Below, piece after piece: positions 1 to 10,658 of a DNA stretch of 53,165 nucleotides. The DNA is from an uncultured Microbulbifer sp. (lineage in GTDB: Bacteria > Pseudomonadota > Gammaproteobacteria > Pseudomonadales > Cellvibrionaceae): NCBI RefSeq assembly GCF_913055755.1, contig NZ_CAJXKH010000010.1:1-53165 (forward strand), in the 5' to 3' direction. The notes under the pieces are model-generated. The model was given only the letters and a program-made list of their open reading frames with translations. It ran no database searches and was not told the DNA's origin. Both the position numbers and the translations under genes were made by a program. Positions within the stretch are counted from its first letter, which is position 1, and each line of letters starts with the position of its first letter.

Positions 1-1
1 G

Positions 2-871
2 GCGATGAACGGCCTCAAGCTGGGGCTGGACTTTACCGGCGGTACCCAGATTGAGGTCGGCTACCAGCAGGGGCCGGCCCTGGAAGATGTGCGCTCGCAG
101 CTGGATGCCGCGGGCTTCGAGGGTGCCTCGGTGGTGCGCTTCGGCTCCGACAACGAGTTGCTAATCAAGCTGCCGCCGGAAGTAGCCAAAGCCATGAGCG
201 AGCGCAGTGCGGGGGATGAAGAGGCTTCCCAGTCGATTGGCGACAATGTTGTCGGTGTGCTGCGGGAGCACGCCAATGGCAGCGTGGATCTGCGCCGGGT
301 AGAGATGGTCGGTCCGCAGGTGGGTGAAGAGCTGCGCGACGACGGTGGTCTCGGCATGCTGTTCGCGCTGGCGGTGGTGATGGCCTACGTAGCCCTGCGC
401 TTCCAGTGGAAGTTCTCGCTGGGTGCGGTGGTGGCCCTGATCCACGACGTGATCATCGTGCTGGGCTTCTTTGCCATCTTCCAGTTGGACTTCGATCTGA
501 CGGTGCTCGCCGCGGTACTGGCGGTGATCGGTTACTCGATCAACGACACCATCGTGGTATACGACCGGGTGCGGGAGAATTTCCGCCGGGTGCGCAAGGC
601 GGAGCCGGAGGAGGTCATGAATATTTCCCTGAGCCAGACTCTCGGCCGGACCTTCATGACCTCGTTCACCACCTTGCTGGTGTTGTGGGCGCTGCAGTTC
701 TTCGGTGGCGAGCTGATCCACAACTTCTCCCTGGCGTTGATCGTCGGTGTGGTCGTGGGTACCTATTCTTCGGTGTATGTGGCGGTCAACGCGCTGATGA
801 TGCTGAAGGTGACCAAAGAGGACCTGATGCCGCCGGTGAAGGAAGGGGCGGAATTGGACGATATGCCCTGA
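2..871 (+). CDS. secF: Protein translocase subunit SecF (5' end cut by window)
   Basis: SecF is the inner-membrane partner of SecD. Together they use the proton gradient to help pull exported proteins through SecYEG. The reading frame is open to the first base, and the visible protein begins just before the conserved GLDFTGGT segment. The first membrane helix and start codon therefore lie upstream of the window. A periplasmic domain (about residues 20-110) is followed by five helices. The conserved SINDTIVVYDRVREN segment near residue 180 is clear. SecF normally follows secD and yajC, which would lie off the left edge. An intrinsic terminator follows directly. Identity is near certain. Confidence 0.96.
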   Translation, partial: AMNGLKLGLDFTGGTQIEVGYQQGPALEDVRSQLDAAGFEGASVVRFGSDNELLIKLPPEVAKAMSERSAGDEEASQSIGDNVVGVLREHANGSVDLRRVEMVGPQVGEELRDDGGLGMLFALAVVMAYVALRFQWKFSLGAVVALIHDVIIVLGFFAIFQLDFDLTVLAAVLAVIGYSINDTIVVYDRVRENFRRVRKAEPEEVMNISLSQTLGRTFMTSFTTLLVLWALQFFGGELIHNFSLALIVGVVVGTYSSVYVAVNALMMLKVTKEDLMPPVKEGAELDDMP

Positions 872-891
872 CCGGTAGCGGTCGACGGTAC

Positions 892-921
892 AAAAAAGGC
901 GGGTGTTACCCGCCTTTTTTT
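892..921 (+). terminator. Intrinsic terminator after secF
   Basis: A GGCGGGT/ACCCGCC stem with a 3-base loop is preceded by an A run and followed by seven T residues. It starts 20 bases after the secF stop. The flanking A and T runs would also let it work on the minus strand. Confidence 0.9.
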
Positions 922-1116
922 ATGTCGGCGGAAACCGGGCAGAAGGCTGCTATTGGATTACGGGTACGGATAGGTGTGAAGCGACAGGGGAGGATACGCG
1001 GCAATACCGGATTGCCCGCAACACGGGCTGGTGCGGTGCGTGCGGCACAACATTGCGCCGGGGGCTGGAGCTGTGGTCTGGATATGGGAGCTTGCTTTCA
1101 GTACCGACAGGGCAAG

Positions 1117-1143
1117 CCCGCAAACTCAGCTGCGGGGTTTTTT
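1117..1143 (+). terminator. Plus-strand terminator-like hairpin with no recognised gene upstream
   Basis: CCCGCA and TGCGGG pair around an 8-base loop and are followed by GTTTTTT on the plus strand. The stop codon of the minus-strand SutA-like gene lies in the loop, and there is no T run in the minus direction. It therefore looks like a terminator for a plus-strand transcript from about 922-1116, where I see no convincing protein gene. Confidence 0.5.
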
Positions 1144-1323
1144 GCCCAGGGTAATATGGCGGGGGCCGGAGGTGTTGGTCTGGCCGCTGACACCCTTGGG
1201 TACCTGCTCGATCTTGCCACCATTGGCGAGGAAGGCCTGCACCTGAGCCTCGATGGATTCGCGGGATTCCGGAGCGGCGGTATCCTTGGCGCGCTTGGAA
1301 GCGCTGGAAGCTTTCTTAGCCAC
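1126..1323 (-). CDS. Small SutA-like protein (possible RNA polymerase-binding regulator)
   Basis: This is a 65-residue hydrophilic protein. Its N-terminus is Lys/Ala/Ser-rich (MAKKASSASKRAKD). The central segment IEAQVQAFLANGGKIEQVPKG resembles, as recalled from memory, the core helix of Pseudomonas SutA (a segment like MEEFLSRGGKVQEI). SutA binds RNA polymerase and supports transcription in slow growth; that role is known for SutA and only inferred here. I chose the GTG at 1323 because GGA lies about 8 bases upstream. An in-frame TTG at 1335 would add four residues. It lacks the long acidic N-terminus of SutA, so only the core is shared. It sits alone between two terminator hairpins. Confidence 0.55.
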   Translation of the reverse strand: MAKKASSASKRAKDTAAPESRESIEAQVQAFLANGGKIEQVPKGVSGQTNTSGPRHITLGKKPRS

Positions 1324-1448
1324 AATAATGTCCAATATTTAGCGTGAATTGCGCATTCTACAACAATCTGTGCAAAAAATCACCCGCTGTTTTGCCGGGG
1401 CTATTGCGCTGCAGTATGTGATTGCCTGATCCGCGGGGTGCGGACAAT

Positions 1449-1480
1449 AAAAAAGCCGGATCGAGAGGATCGATCCGGCT
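1449..1480 (-). terminator. Intrinsic terminator of the long esterase gene
   Basis: An 11-bp perfect stem (AGCCGGATCGA / TCGATCCGGCT) with a 5-base loop gives a T run on the minus strand. It begins 25 bases beyond the esterase stop codon. Confidence 0.88.
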
Positions 1481-1504
1481 CGCATCGGACACCCGTCTTT
1501 CAGA

Positions 1505-3532
1505 TCAGGGGCAGGTGCCTTGCTGGTAGTAATTGGTTCCGGTCTCCGCCAGGGTAGTGGTGACAAAGATGTTGTACAGGCCCAGGTTGTCGCCGGAGCC
1601 CAGCGCATAGGCGTAACCGCCGCTGGTGGTTGCGCGCCCCGCGCTCACATGGCTGTAGTTGCTCGCGGTGTACTCGGAACAGGTCACTTCGCCGTCCGGG
1701 GTACTGTCACAGGCGTTGCCGATGCCATCGCCGTCATTGTCTTGCTGGCCGGCGTTGGCGACGTTTGGACAGTTGTCCACTGCGTCTTCGACGCCGTCAC
1801 TATCGCTGTCTGTCGGATCTTCCCTGTCATCGTTTGCACAAGCCTGCACCGGGCCGGCGCAGCTGCTGTCGCCGTCAGCCACCCACTGGCACTGTCCTCC
1901 CGCTGCAGTTTCGCGCATGGTGAAATCGGCGGTGCCGAACGCGAGGTAGCAGGCGGAGTAACCCTCACCCCAGGTGATATGTCCCCGGTTGATGTGGAAG
2001 TTGTAATCCCCGGTCTGGCCGGCATCGATATTGAAGCTCACGCTGTCCTGGCTCGACAGTTCTGTGGTGTCGGTGGCGGTGACGGTGACCGTGTTTTTAT
2101 CACCCGGCAGATCGCAGCCCTCTGCGGAGTAACTGTTGCCGGTGACCGTTGCGGTGACATCGCCGCTGGCAAATGCCACCACCACGCTATCCAGGTTCTG
2201 GTTCGCATCCATCACGGTACCGCTCACCGTGGCGCACTGGCCGCTGACACTGGCTGCCGTATCACTCAGCACCGGCGCGACCGCCGGCGGCTCCGGGCCA
2301 ACGCGACTGGTAACGCTGACCGGATCCCCTGGCACACCTTCGTTGTCGGTGGCAATCGCCTCTACCTGATACAGGCCATCGGCAAGAGAGGATGTGTTGG
2401 CACTGAAGTAGCCATCCGCAGGCGAGGCCTGCACGCTCAGGGTTTCCACCAATTGCGGCGTGCTCGTGTCGATGTTGCTCACGGTGATGTCGACGCTGGC
2501 CACACTGCCTTCGGCATCCAGCGCCGTACCGCTGATCGCCAGCAGGCCTGTGGCTTCGGCAGCTGAAAGATTGCTGATCTCGGGTCCGCTGTTGCGGTCG
2601 ACACGCTGGTTGTTGTCGAGAAAATACTGGCCCAGATAGCGGGCGTAGTTGATTCCGTTGCCACTGATATAGCCACCGCTGGCCCCTTCGCCACCGGACC
2701 AGGAGTGGTCCACGTTGTTCAGCCACAGCATCGACACGCGGCCGTCCTGCCACAGGTGCTCGTCTGCGGTGCGGCTGCCTTCGGCAATCGGATTGGTGCC
2801 GGAAAGCGGGCTTACCCCGTACACGCCCGCCATACCGTTGGCATTCTGCTCGTTGTAACAAAGGTTCACTGTGGTGTCGTCGCGCCCGTGGGCGATGGAG
2901 GCGATCTGGGTATCGAAGTGGCTGGCATAACTCCCTGCATAGGTGTTGCAGCGGCTGGTGACATCGGCCTGTTCACAGGGGCCGAGGGCGCCGTTGGAGC
3001 TGGTGCCGATACTCGGACCCGCGCTGATGCCCATGCCTGCGAAGACATCGGGGGCGAGGCAGGCGGTGGTATTGGCAAAGCTGGCACCGGAGGACAGCCC
3101 GGCGATATACACCTGGTCGGGGTCAATACCGCGGCCGCTGTCGGCGGACAGGGTATTGGCCAGGCTGATCAGGTTTTTGTAGTCGCCGGCGCTGCGGGAC
3201 TTGGTGCCCTGCCAGTAGGACCAGCAGCTGAAGCCGGCCTTGTTTGTGGCATCGGGTACCGCCACCACCATGCCGTACTCTTCCGCTGCATCCTCCAGAT
3301 TTGCGGTGAGGTAGTTGTTGATGGGTTGCGAGCAGCCGTGCAACACGATCAGCAGGGCCTTGCCATCGCCGATGGCAGATACGGTGTCGGGGGTGTAGAT
3401 ATTGACGTTACTGAAGCCGCCGGCGGATACGCCCTGTTGCCAGCTGCCGGCCTGGGCGGCTGCGGAGAGGCTGACGCCTACGGCGAGAGACAGGCAGCGG
3501 GCAGCGCCGCGCCAGAGATTACGGTTGATCAT
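1505..3532 (-). CDS. Secreted PHB-depolymerase-type esterase with TSP3 repeats
   Basis: This 675-residue secreted enzyme probably cleaves polyester or acyl-ester substrates. A signal peptide ends near AAAQA. The catalytic domain (about residues 30-310) shows the oxyanion HGC, nucleophile Ser in GLSSG (about 148), an Asp in AHGRDD (about 218) and a His in NNVDHSW (about 276). Two Ig-like stretches follow, then calcium-binding thrombospondin type 3 repeats (DSDSDGVEDAVDNCP, DNDGDGIGNACD, about 570-610) and a Cys-flanked C-terminal module ending GTCP, perhaps for substrate binding. I chose ATG 3532; an in-frame TTG at 3544 would add four residues. The shorter gene upstream is a clear paralogue. 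Secretion and esterase fold are secure; PHB as substrate is inferred. Confidence 0.85.
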   Translation of the reverse strand: MINRNLWRGAARCLSLAVGVSLSAAAQAGSWQQGVSAGGFSNVNIYTPDTVSAIGDGKALLIVLHGCSQPINNYLTANLEDAAEEYGMVVAVPDATNKAGFSCWSYWQGTKSRSAGDYKNLISLANTLSADSGRGIDPDQVYIAGLSSGASFANTTACLAPDVFAGMGISAGPSIGTSSNGALGPCEQADVTSRCNTYAGSYASHFDTQIASIAHGRDDTTVNLCYNEQNANGMAGVYGVSPLSGTNPIAEGSRTADEHLWQDGRVSMLWLNNVDHSWSGGEGASGGYISGNGINYARYLGQYFLDNNQRVDRNSGPEISNLSAAEATGLLAISGTALDAEGSVASVDITVSNIDTSTPQLVETLSVQASPADGYFSANTSSLADGLYQVEAIATDNEGVPGDPVSVTSRVGPEPPAVAPVLSDTAASVSGQCATVSGTVMDANQNLDSVVVAFASGDVTATVTGNSYSAEGCDLPGDKNTVTVTATDTTELSSQDSVSFNIDAGQTGDYNFHINRGHITWGEGYSACYLAFGTADFTMRETAAGGQCQWVADGDSSCAGPVQACANDDREDPTDSDSDGVEDAVDNCPNVANAGQQDNDGDGIGNACDSTPDGEVTCSEYTASNYSHVSAGRATTSGGYAYALGSGDNLGLYNIFVTTTLAETGTNYYQQGTCP

Positions 3533-3699
3533 CGCTTTCACCAATTATTTTTATGTGGCTGCCACTCTTTGCTGCGGTGGCATCATCCAGATTAGGAGCC
3601 GCATGTCGGGTGGTGAATCAGACCAAGGTCGGAAGCCGGTGGGAAACGATGCCGAAATGTGAAGAAGTGCCGGGGTAGGGCGCCGGATGGCTCCTGATC

Positions 3700-3729
3700 G
3701 GCACCGGGCACCTGTCGGTGCCTGGTGCC
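3700..3729. repeat. Strong inverted repeat between the two esterase genes
   Basis: Two 13-base arms (GGCACCGGGCACC / GGTGCCTGGTGCC) pair with a single G-T wobble around a 4-base loop. Each arm is itself a tandem of GGCACC. It lies 20 bases past the stop of the shorter esterase gene. No T run follows, so it is more likely an mRNA 3' stabiliser than a classical terminator. Confidence 0.6.
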
Positions 3730-3749
3730 GGAGGATCGGATGTCGTGGA

Positions 3750-4721
3750 TCAGGTGTCGTGGTTGGCCGTGGTGCGGCGATTGTGTTGCCGGAAGAATTG
3801 CGCCAGCTGGCGGGCCAGGTTGACGCCGGCATCGTCGATATGCTGCCCGGTGGCGCCGGTTCCGCCGGACCAGCTGTGGCCGACTCCATTGAGTGTCAGC
3901 ATGCCGACACGGCCCTGTTGCCAGGTGACCAGTTCGGCACTGGCGTCGCCTTCCCGCAGGGTATCGCTGCCGGGGAGGCGCGCAACACCGTAGAGCTCCG
4001 CCATGCCTTCGGCATTTTGCTCCAGGTAACACGGGTCTACCACGGTATCTTCACTGCCGTGGGCCACCGCGAAGACCTGGGTGCTGAAGTGCTCCTTGTA
4101 GCTGCCCGCGTAGTCGGCGCAGCGGCGCGCGACGTCGGCGACTTCGCAGTTGCCGAGGGCGCCAGCGGGGCTGGTGCCGATACTGGGCCCGGCACTCACT
4201 GCGACCCCGGCGAATACATCCGGTGCAAGACAGCCGGCGGTGTGCGCAAAGGTGGCCCCGGAAGAGAGGCCGGCAATATAGATCTGGGCCGGGTCGATGT
4301 CCCGCGCCTCTTCGGCCGCCAGCGCCTGTGCGAGCTGGATCAGCAGGCGGTAGTCGCCATTTTCCCGGTCGCGGTTGTCTTCCCAGTAGGCCCAGCAGTT
4401 GTAGCCGGCCTTGTGTTCAGCGTCGGGTACCGCAATGACCATGCCGAATTCATTAGCCGCGGCTTCAAGATTGGCGTTGAGGTAGTTGTCGATAGGTTGC
4501 ACACAACCGTGCAGCAGGATAAGTAGCGCGCGACCGTCGCCAATGGCGGAGCGGCTGTCCGGGGTGTAAATGTGGACCTTGCTGAAGCCGCCGCTGGCGA
4601 CATTTTCTTGCCAGCTGCCGGCCTCGGCGCTGGCGCAAAGGCTTGTGCTGATCAGGGCTGCGCCGAGCAACCCGTTGAGGAGGGGGCGGAAGATGCTTGC
4701 GATCCGGTGTGGGCTTGTCAT
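3750..4721 (-). CDS. Secreted PHB-depolymerase-type esterase, single-domain paralogue
   Basis: This 323-residue protein has a signal peptide ending near SAEA and then only the catalytic domain of the neighbouring 675-residue esterase. The same landmarks are present: LLHGC, GLSSGATFA (nucleophile Ser about residue 154), AHGSEDTVV (Asp) and NGVGHSWSGG (His). Long stretches match the neighbour residue for residue, so the pair arose by duplication, with accessory domains gained by one copy or lost by the other. I chose ATG 4721 because it gives a normal signal peptide; in-frame starts up to 4784 would add a poor N-terminus. The 217-base gap to the next gene and the hairpin between them suggest separate messages. 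Confidence 0.85.
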   Translation of the reverse strand: MTSPHRIASIFRPLLNGLLGAALISTSLCASAEAGSWQENVASGGFSKVHIYTPDSRSAIGDGRALLILLHGCVQPIDNYLNANLEAAANEFGMVIAVPDAEHKAGYNCWAYWEDNRDRENGDYRLLIQLAQALAAEEARDIDPAQIYIAGLSSGATFAHTAGCLAPDVFAGVAVSAGPSIGTSPAGALGNCEVADVARRCADYAGSYKEHFSTQVFAVAHGSEDTVVDPCYLEQNAEGMAELYGVARLPGSDTLREGDASAELVTWQQGRVGMLTLNGVGHSWSGGTGATGQHIDDAGVNLARQLAQFFRQHNRRTTANHDT

Positions 4722-4823
4722 CGCGTATACAACCAAACTTTTGTTATTGGGAATTCTGCAGACTAGAAGCCCCGACCGGCGCATGGAATCAGACTTTGGT
4801 CGTAGAAAATTGCACCGCTGGCG

Positions 4824-5510
4824 TCAGGCGTTTATGTCTGCATCTGTGTCTGTGTCTGTATCAACGGCGGGCAGCGGCCAGCCGCCAAGTTCGCGCCAGC
4901 GGTTGACGATGCCGCAGAACAGCTCCGCGGTTTTCTCCGCGTCGTACTCGGCGGAGTGGGCGGCGCTGTTATCAAACGGGATGCCGGCCACCTGGCAGGC
5001 CTTGGCGAGCACCGTCTGTCCGTAGGCGAGACCGGCCAGGGTTGCGGTGTCGAAGCAGGAGAACGGGTGGAATGGGTTGCGCTTGATGCCGCAGCGTTCT
5101 ACCGCCGCATTGACGAAGCCGAGGTCGAAGTGGGCGTTGTGAGCGACCATCACCGCGCGGGTACAGCTGTGGGCCTTGATGGCCTTGCGGATCTTGCGGA
5201 ACATCTCCGGCAGGGCGATTTCTTCCGGCCAGGCGTCCCGCTCGGGGGACTCCAGGTCGATGCCGATAAAGTCCAGCGCAGACTGTTCGACGTTGGCCCC
5301 TTCGAACGGTTCAATATGGAAACTGTGGGTTTCTTGCGGGTACAGGACCCCGTTGTCATCCATGTCCAGGATAACCGCAGACACTTCCAGTAGCGCGTCG
5401 GTGCGGGCGTTGAAGCCGCCGCTCTCGAGGTCGAGGACAACCGGCAGGAAGCCGCGAAAGCGCTGCGCCAGTAAACTCTTCGGGCCTGTGGGTTCTTCTG
5501 CGGGCGTCAC
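4824..5510 (-). CDS. rnt: Ribonuclease T
   Basis: RNase T is a DEDDh-family 3'-5' exonuclease that trims the 3' ends of tRNA and other stable RNAs. The four acidic residues and the histidine are visible: Asp/Glu in VVLDLES, Asp in HNAHFDLGF, and His/Asp in [14 protein letters not shown]. The 228-residue length fits the family. Translation starts at GTG 5510 with AGGAT six bases upstream. The C-terminus ends in an odd run of Asp-Thr pairs coded by a short repeat, a likely site of length variation. It follows pyrC by 66 bases, as I recall for pseudomonads, so the two are probably cotranscribed. Confidence 0.95.
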   Translation of the reverse strand: MTPAEEPTGPKSLLAQRFRGFLPVVLDLESGGFNARTDALLEVSAVILDMDDNGVLYPQETHSFHIEPFEGANVEQSALDFIGIDLESPERDAWPEEIALPEMFRKIRKAIKAHSCTRAVMVAHNAHFDLGFVNAAVERCGIKRNPFHPFSCFDTATLAGLAYGQTVLAKACQVAGIPFDNSAAHSAEYDAEKTAELFCGIVNRWRELGGWPLPAVDTDTDTDADINA

Positions 5511-5576
5511 GTAATATCCTTGGTCGAATTCAACTGCTTAATGTTCGATGCCGGTTATCCCGGTTTGGGTCTCGGC

Positions 5577-6611
5577 TCAGGCCGTCTGCAGGCGCCACTT
5601 CAGGGGTTCGCCGGCGGCCAGCGGGATCAGGGATTCCTTGCCCATGGGCAGACCGGAGGGCAGGGTCCAGGGTTCGCGCACCAGGGTTATCTGGTCGCTG
5701 TTGCGCGGCAGGCCGTAGAAGTCCGGGCCAAATTCGCTGGCGAAGCCTTCCAGGCGCTCCAGTTTGCCGGCCCGTTCAAAAGCCTCGGCATAGAGTTCGA
5801 TGGCACTGTAGGCGGTATAGCAGCCAGCGCAACCGCAGGCGGCTTCCTTCTTGCCCTGGGCATGGGGTGCAGAATCTGTGCCGAGGAAAAACCGGGGGCT
5901 GCCGCTGGTGGCCGCTTCAATCAGCGCGGTTTGGTGGTCGCCGCGCTTGAGGATGGGCAGGCAGTAGTAGTGCGGCCGGATCCCGCCCACCAGCATGTGG
6001 TTGCGGTTATACAGCAGGTGGTGTGCGGTGATGGTGGCGGCGACGCCTTCCCGCGCGTTGGCAACGAATTCGGCGGCGTGTGCGGTGGTGATATGTTCCA
6101 GCACCACTTTCAGGTTCGGGAAGTCTCCCACCACCCGGCCGAGAATATTGTCGATGAAGGCCTTCTCGCGGTCGAAAATGTCGATATCGGCGCTGGTCAC
6201 TTCACCGTGCAGCAACAGTTTCATGCCGCATTCCTGCATGGCTTCCAGTGCCGGATAGATGTTGGCGATATCGGTAACGCCTGATGCCGAGTTGGTCGTG
6301 GCGCCGGCGGGGTAGAGCTTGGCCGCGACGACACCGGCTGCATGGGCCTGGCGCACGATTTCCGGAGAGGTCTTGTCCGTCAGGTAAATCACCATCAGCG
6401 GGGTAAAATCGGCGCTGGCGGGGACCTGTCCTTCGATGCGCCCTTTATAGGCTAGCGCGTCTTCGGCGTTGACCACCGGCGGCACCAGATTCGGCATCAC
6501 GATGGCGCGGCGGAACTGTCGCGCGGCGTCACCAACGGTGCGCGCGAGGGCCTCGCCGTCACGCAGGTGGATATGCCAGTCGTCGGGGGCGCGGAGAGTG
6601 ATTTGCTGCAT
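5577..6611 (-). CDS. pyrC: Dihydroorotase (class II)
   Basis: PyrC closes carbamoyl-aspartate to dihydroorotate in pyrimidine synthesis. This 344-residue protein follows the E. coli-type enzyme along its length. It shows the zinc ligands in [11 protein letters not shown], the metal-bridging Lys in [18 protein letters not shown] and FEH-like VLEHITT histidines, and [13 protein letters not shown] near the C-terminus. The start is set at ATG 6611; an in-frame TTG at 6623 would add four residues, and neither has a strong ribosome site. It probably leads an operon with rnt. Confidence 0.95.
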   Translation of the reverse strand: MQQITLRAPDDWHIHLRDGEALARTVGDAARQFRRAIVMPNLVPPVVNAEDALAYKGRIEGQVPASADFTPLMVIYLTDKTSPEIVRQAHAAGVVAAKLYPAGATTNSASGVTDIANIYPALEAMQECGMKLLLHGEVTSADIDIFDREKAFIDNILGRVVGDFPNLKVVLEHITTAHAAEFVANAREGVAATITAHHLLYNRNHMLVGGIRPHYYCLPILKRGDHQTALIEAATSGSPRFFLGTDSAPHAQGKKEAACGCAGCYTAYSAIELYAEAFERAGKLERLEGFASEFGPDFYGLPRNSDQITLVREPWTLPSGLPMGKESLIPLAAGEPLKWRLQTA

Positions 6612-6963
6612 AGGGATTACCAACTATCGTCAGGCGGCTTGATCGCGGCGCCGATGCTACCCGAAGCGCCAATAAATTGCGAAAACTGCGGTGAATGCCT
6701 CATTGGTCAACAGTTTGAATATAAAGTAACCAGGTGTGCCGATTACTTTTTAGACTGACACGGTGGTGCTAGTCGTACGCGTTTCGAGGCGCTACAATCG
6801 CGCCCCGAAAAAGGCGGGGTAGCCGCCTTCGTGGGTACTCTTCCAATAATAATCTCCCCCGCATCGAGCCTCGATGGTAGCGCCACCGGCGCGAAAACCC
6901 TGTGTTTTCCGCGGTATGTTGCTGCCCGGGTAACGGCTTACTCCCTATATACAGAGGACGGCA
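6612..6963. other. Divergent intergenic region between pyrC and argG
   Basis: This 352-base gap separates the divergent pyrC and argG genes, so it must hold promoters for both. On the plus strand a TACAAT (6793-6798) could be an argG -10 box, but no good -35 stands before it. A CCCCG/CGGGG hairpin (6803-6819) and the ribosome site AGAGGAC just before argG are visible. No protein or RNA gene was seen, and no convincing ArgR box. Confidence 0.4.
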
Positions 6964-8184
<1,221 letters not shown>

Positions 8185-8328
8185 ATCAGTTTCGAACGGC
8201 GATTGGTGCGTTTAAATCGTCGCTTCGAGACCCATCCCGTCTACGGTGAAGGGGATAACCGCTATTTTATTGGCGGGTTCTTGCGTGTGTGACGGAAACG
8301 AATCTTAAAAAGCAACGGAAGTAACACA

Positions 8329-9789
8329 ATGACGACAACGGTGGCAGAGACCGGCAAGTTGCCGGACTATGACTACAACATCGTGCGCCAGTTCACCATC
8401 ATGTCGGTGGTCTGGGGCATTGTTGGCATGGGTGTCGGCGTGCTGATCGCCGCGCAGCTGGCATGGCCGGCGCTGAACGACATCTGGCAGCCCTTTACGC
8501 ACTTTGGTCGTCTGCGACCCCTGCACACCAACGCGGTGATTTTTGCGTTTGGCGGCAGCGTGCTGTTTGCGACTTCCTACTACGTGGTGCAGCGTACCTG
8601 TCAGACGCGCCTGTTCGGCGGCTGGCTGATACCCTTCACCTTCTGGGGCTGGCAGCTGGTCATTGTCGGCGCCGCTATTACCCTGCCGATGGGGCTGACT
8701 TCCACCAAGGAATACGCCGAGCTCGAGTGGCCGCTGGATATCCTGATCGCGCTGATCTGGGTTGCCTATGCGATCGTGTTCTTTGGCACCATCGTCAAGC
8801 GCCGCACTTCACATATCTATGTAGCCAACTGGTTCTTTGGTGCTTACATCATCACCATTGCCTTTTTGCACATTATCAACAACCTGGAAGTGCCGGTCAG
8901 TGCCTGGAAGTCCTACTCACTGTTCTCCGGCACCACCGACGCGATGATCCAGTGGTGGTACGGCCATAACGCGGTGGGCTTCTTCCTGACCGCGGCGTTC
9001 CTCGGCATCATGTACTACTTCGTGCCGAAGCAGGCCGGTCGCCCGGTGTACTCCTACCAGCTGTCCATCGTGCACTTCTGGGCGCTGATCTCCATCTACG
9101 TATGGGCCGGCGGTCACCACCTGCATTATTCCGCGCTGCCTGACTGGACCCAGAGCCTGGCGATGATCATGTCCGTGATTCTGCTGGCACCTTCCTGGGG
9201 CGGCATGATCAACGGCATCATGACCCTGTCCGGTGCCTGGCACAAACTGCGCACCGACCCGACCCTGCGCTTCCTGGTGGTGTCCCTGTCCTTCTATGGC
9301 ATGTCCACCTTCGAAGGTCCGATGATGTCCATCAAGACCGTCAATGCGCTGTCACACAATACCGACTGGACCGTCGGCCACGTGCACTCCGGTGCTCTCG
9401 GCTGGGTGGCGATGATTTCCATTGGTGCCCTGTATCACCTGGTGCCGGTGCTGTGGCAGCGCAAGCAGATGTTCAGCGTCAAGCTGATCAATGCACACTT
9501 CTGGCTCGCCACCGTGGGTACCGTGCTGTACATCGCTTCCATGTGGGTGAACGGTATTACCCAGGGCCTGATGTGGCGCGCGTTCAACGCCGACGGCACC
9601 CTGACCTACAGCTTCGTGGAAAGCGTGATTGCGAGCCACCCGGGTTACGTGGTGCGCTGGCTGGGCGGGGCAATGTTCCTGACCGGTATGTTGCTGATGG
9701 CATACAACGTATTCCGCACCATCACTGACGAGCCTGAGGAAGATGAGGTGCGTCACGACGAACATCTGCCCGCAGCGAAGTCGGCATAA
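8329..9789 (+). CDS. ccoN: cbb3-type cytochrome c oxidase subunit I
   Basis: CcoN is the catalytic subunit of the high-affinity cbb3 oxidase. It holds haem b, the haem b3-CuB site and the proton path in the inner membrane. The 486-residue protein has about 12 helices, and the histidine-bearing segments [46 protein letters not shown] and [11 protein letters not shown] match the haem and copper ligands of this subfamily. It begins a run of eight oxidase genes on one strand, with an FNR-type site upstream. The start ATG follows GGAAG. Confidence 0.97.
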   Translation: MTTTVAETGKLPDYDYNIVRQFTIMSVVWGIVGMGVGVLIAAQLAWPALNDIWQPFTHFGRLRPLHTNAVIFAFGGSVLFATSYYVVQRTCQTRLFGGWLIPFTFWGWQLVIVGAAITLPMGLTSTKEYAELEWPLDILIALIWVAYAIVFFGTIVKRRTSHIYVANWFFGAYIITIAFLHIINNLEVPVSAWKSYSLFSGTTDAMIQWWYGHNAVGFFLTAAFLGIMYYFVPKQAGRPVYSYQLSIVHFWALISIYVWAGGHHLHYSALPDWTQSLAMIMSVILLAPSWGGMINGIMTLSGAWHKLRTDPTLRFLVVSLSFYGMSTFEGPMMSIKTVNALSHNTDWTVGHVHSGALGWVAMISIGALYHLVPVLWQRKQMFSVKLINAHFWLATVGTVLYIASMWVNGITQGLMWRAFNADGTLTYSFVESVIASHPGYVVRWLGGAMFLTGMLLMAYNVFRTITDEPEEDEVRHDEHLPAAKSA

Positions 9790-9801
9790 GGGGAACGAAT
9801 C

Positions 9802-10419
9802 GTGAAGAATCATGACATCGTAGAGAAGAACATCGGTTTGATGATGGTGTTCATTGTGATCGCCATCAGCTTTGGTGCCCTGGTGGAAATCGTTCCCCAG
9901 TTTTTTACCAAAGACAACAATGTGCCCATTGCCGGGCTTAAGCCCTTCAGCCCGATCGTGCTGGAAGGGCGCGACATCTACATCCGCGAAGGCTGCCATG
10001 TGTGCCACACGCAGATGGTTCGCCCCCTGCGCGCGGAAGTGGAGCGCTATGGCCACTACTCCATGGCTCAGGAATTCGTGTACGAGCACCCCTTCCTGTG
10101 GGGCTCCAAGCGCACCGGTCCGGACCTGGCCCGCGTGGGTGGACGCTATTCCGACGAATGGCATCGCGCGCACCTGTACAACCCGCGGGTCGTGGTGCCG
10201 GAATCCATCATGCCGTCTTACCCGTGGCTGTTCGACAATGTGGTCACCGGCGAGCACACCGCCGCCAAGATGCGGGCGATGCGAATCGCGGGCGTGCCCT
10301 ATACCGATGAAGATATCGCCAATGCCAGCAAGCCGTTTGTCGGTGGTCGGGTAACCGAAATCGACGCACTGGTGGCCTACCTGCAGCAGCTGGGCACCCT
10401 GGTGCAGCAGAAGCGTTAA
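9802..10419 (+). CDS. ccoO: cbb3-type cytochrome c oxidase subunit II
   Basis: CcoO is a membrane-anchored monohaem cytochrome c that passes electrons to CcoN. This 205-residue protein has one N-terminal helix (about residues 12-32) and a periplasmic domain with a single haem motif, CHVCH (about residue 63), followed by TQMVRPL. Methionines in IMPSYPW could provide the axial ligand. It starts at GTG 9802, 12 bases after ccoN, with a GGGGAA ribosome site. Confidence 0.97.
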   Translation: MKNHDIVEKNIGLMMVFIVIAISFGALVEIVPQFFTKDNNVPIAGLKPFSPIVLEGRDIYIREGCHVCHTQMVRPLRAEVERYGHYSMAQEFVYEHPFLWGSKRTGPDLARVGGRYSDEWHRAHLYNPRVVVPESIMPSYPWLFDNVVTGEHTAAKMRAMRIAGVPYTDEDIANASKPFVGGRVTEIDALVAYLQQLGTLVQQKR

Positions 10420-10433
10420 TCGCGGGGTATCGA

Positions 10434-10658
10434 GTGGATATCAATATATTGCGGCAGATTGGCGTGGTGCTGGGCGCATTGGCGTTCCTAGCCATTTGCT
10501 GGTGGGCTTTCTCACCCAAGCGCAAAAAGCGCTTTGAAGAAGACGCCAAGCTGCCATTTGCCGACGAACCGGAATCAATCGAAGAGGACGCCGAAAAAGG
10601 CGACTCCCGCTCCGGAGATAAAGACGGAGCCAAACAGGAACAGGGGCACGAAAAATGA
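10434..10658 (+). CDS. ccoQ: cbb3-type oxidase subunit CcoQ (FixQ)
   Basis: CcoQ is a small single-helix protein that stabilises the cbb3 complex. This 74-residue protein has one helix (about residues 6-26) ending in the typical WWAFSPKRKKRFEEDA, then a very acidic, hydrophilic cytoplasmic tail. The start is GTG 10434 with GGGG upstream. Its end overlaps the ccoP start by four bases (ATGA), so translation is probably coupled. Confidence 0.93.
   Translation: MDINILRQIGVVLGALAFLAICWWAFSPKRKKRFEEDAKLPFADEPESIEEDAEKGDSRSGDKDGAKQEQGHEK

Noticed and set aside
161..721. Minus-strand 186-codon frame opposite secF
   Set aside because: Antisense shadow of a certain gene, with His/Gln-rich product typical of reversed GC-rich coding DNA.
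922..1116. 6S RNA or signal-recognition RNA in the gap after secF
   Set aside because: I looked for the conserved 6S bubble and the SRP GGAAGGAAGCA-type loop and saw neither.
406..1347. 313-codon plus-strand frame overlapping the secF end
   Set aside because: It is a shadow of secF in another frame; the product is Gly/Arg-rich with no family features and crosses the secF terminator.
6612..6963. ArgR box before argG
   Set aside because: A TTGAAT half-site lies near 6714 but there is no matching second half, so it is not claimed.
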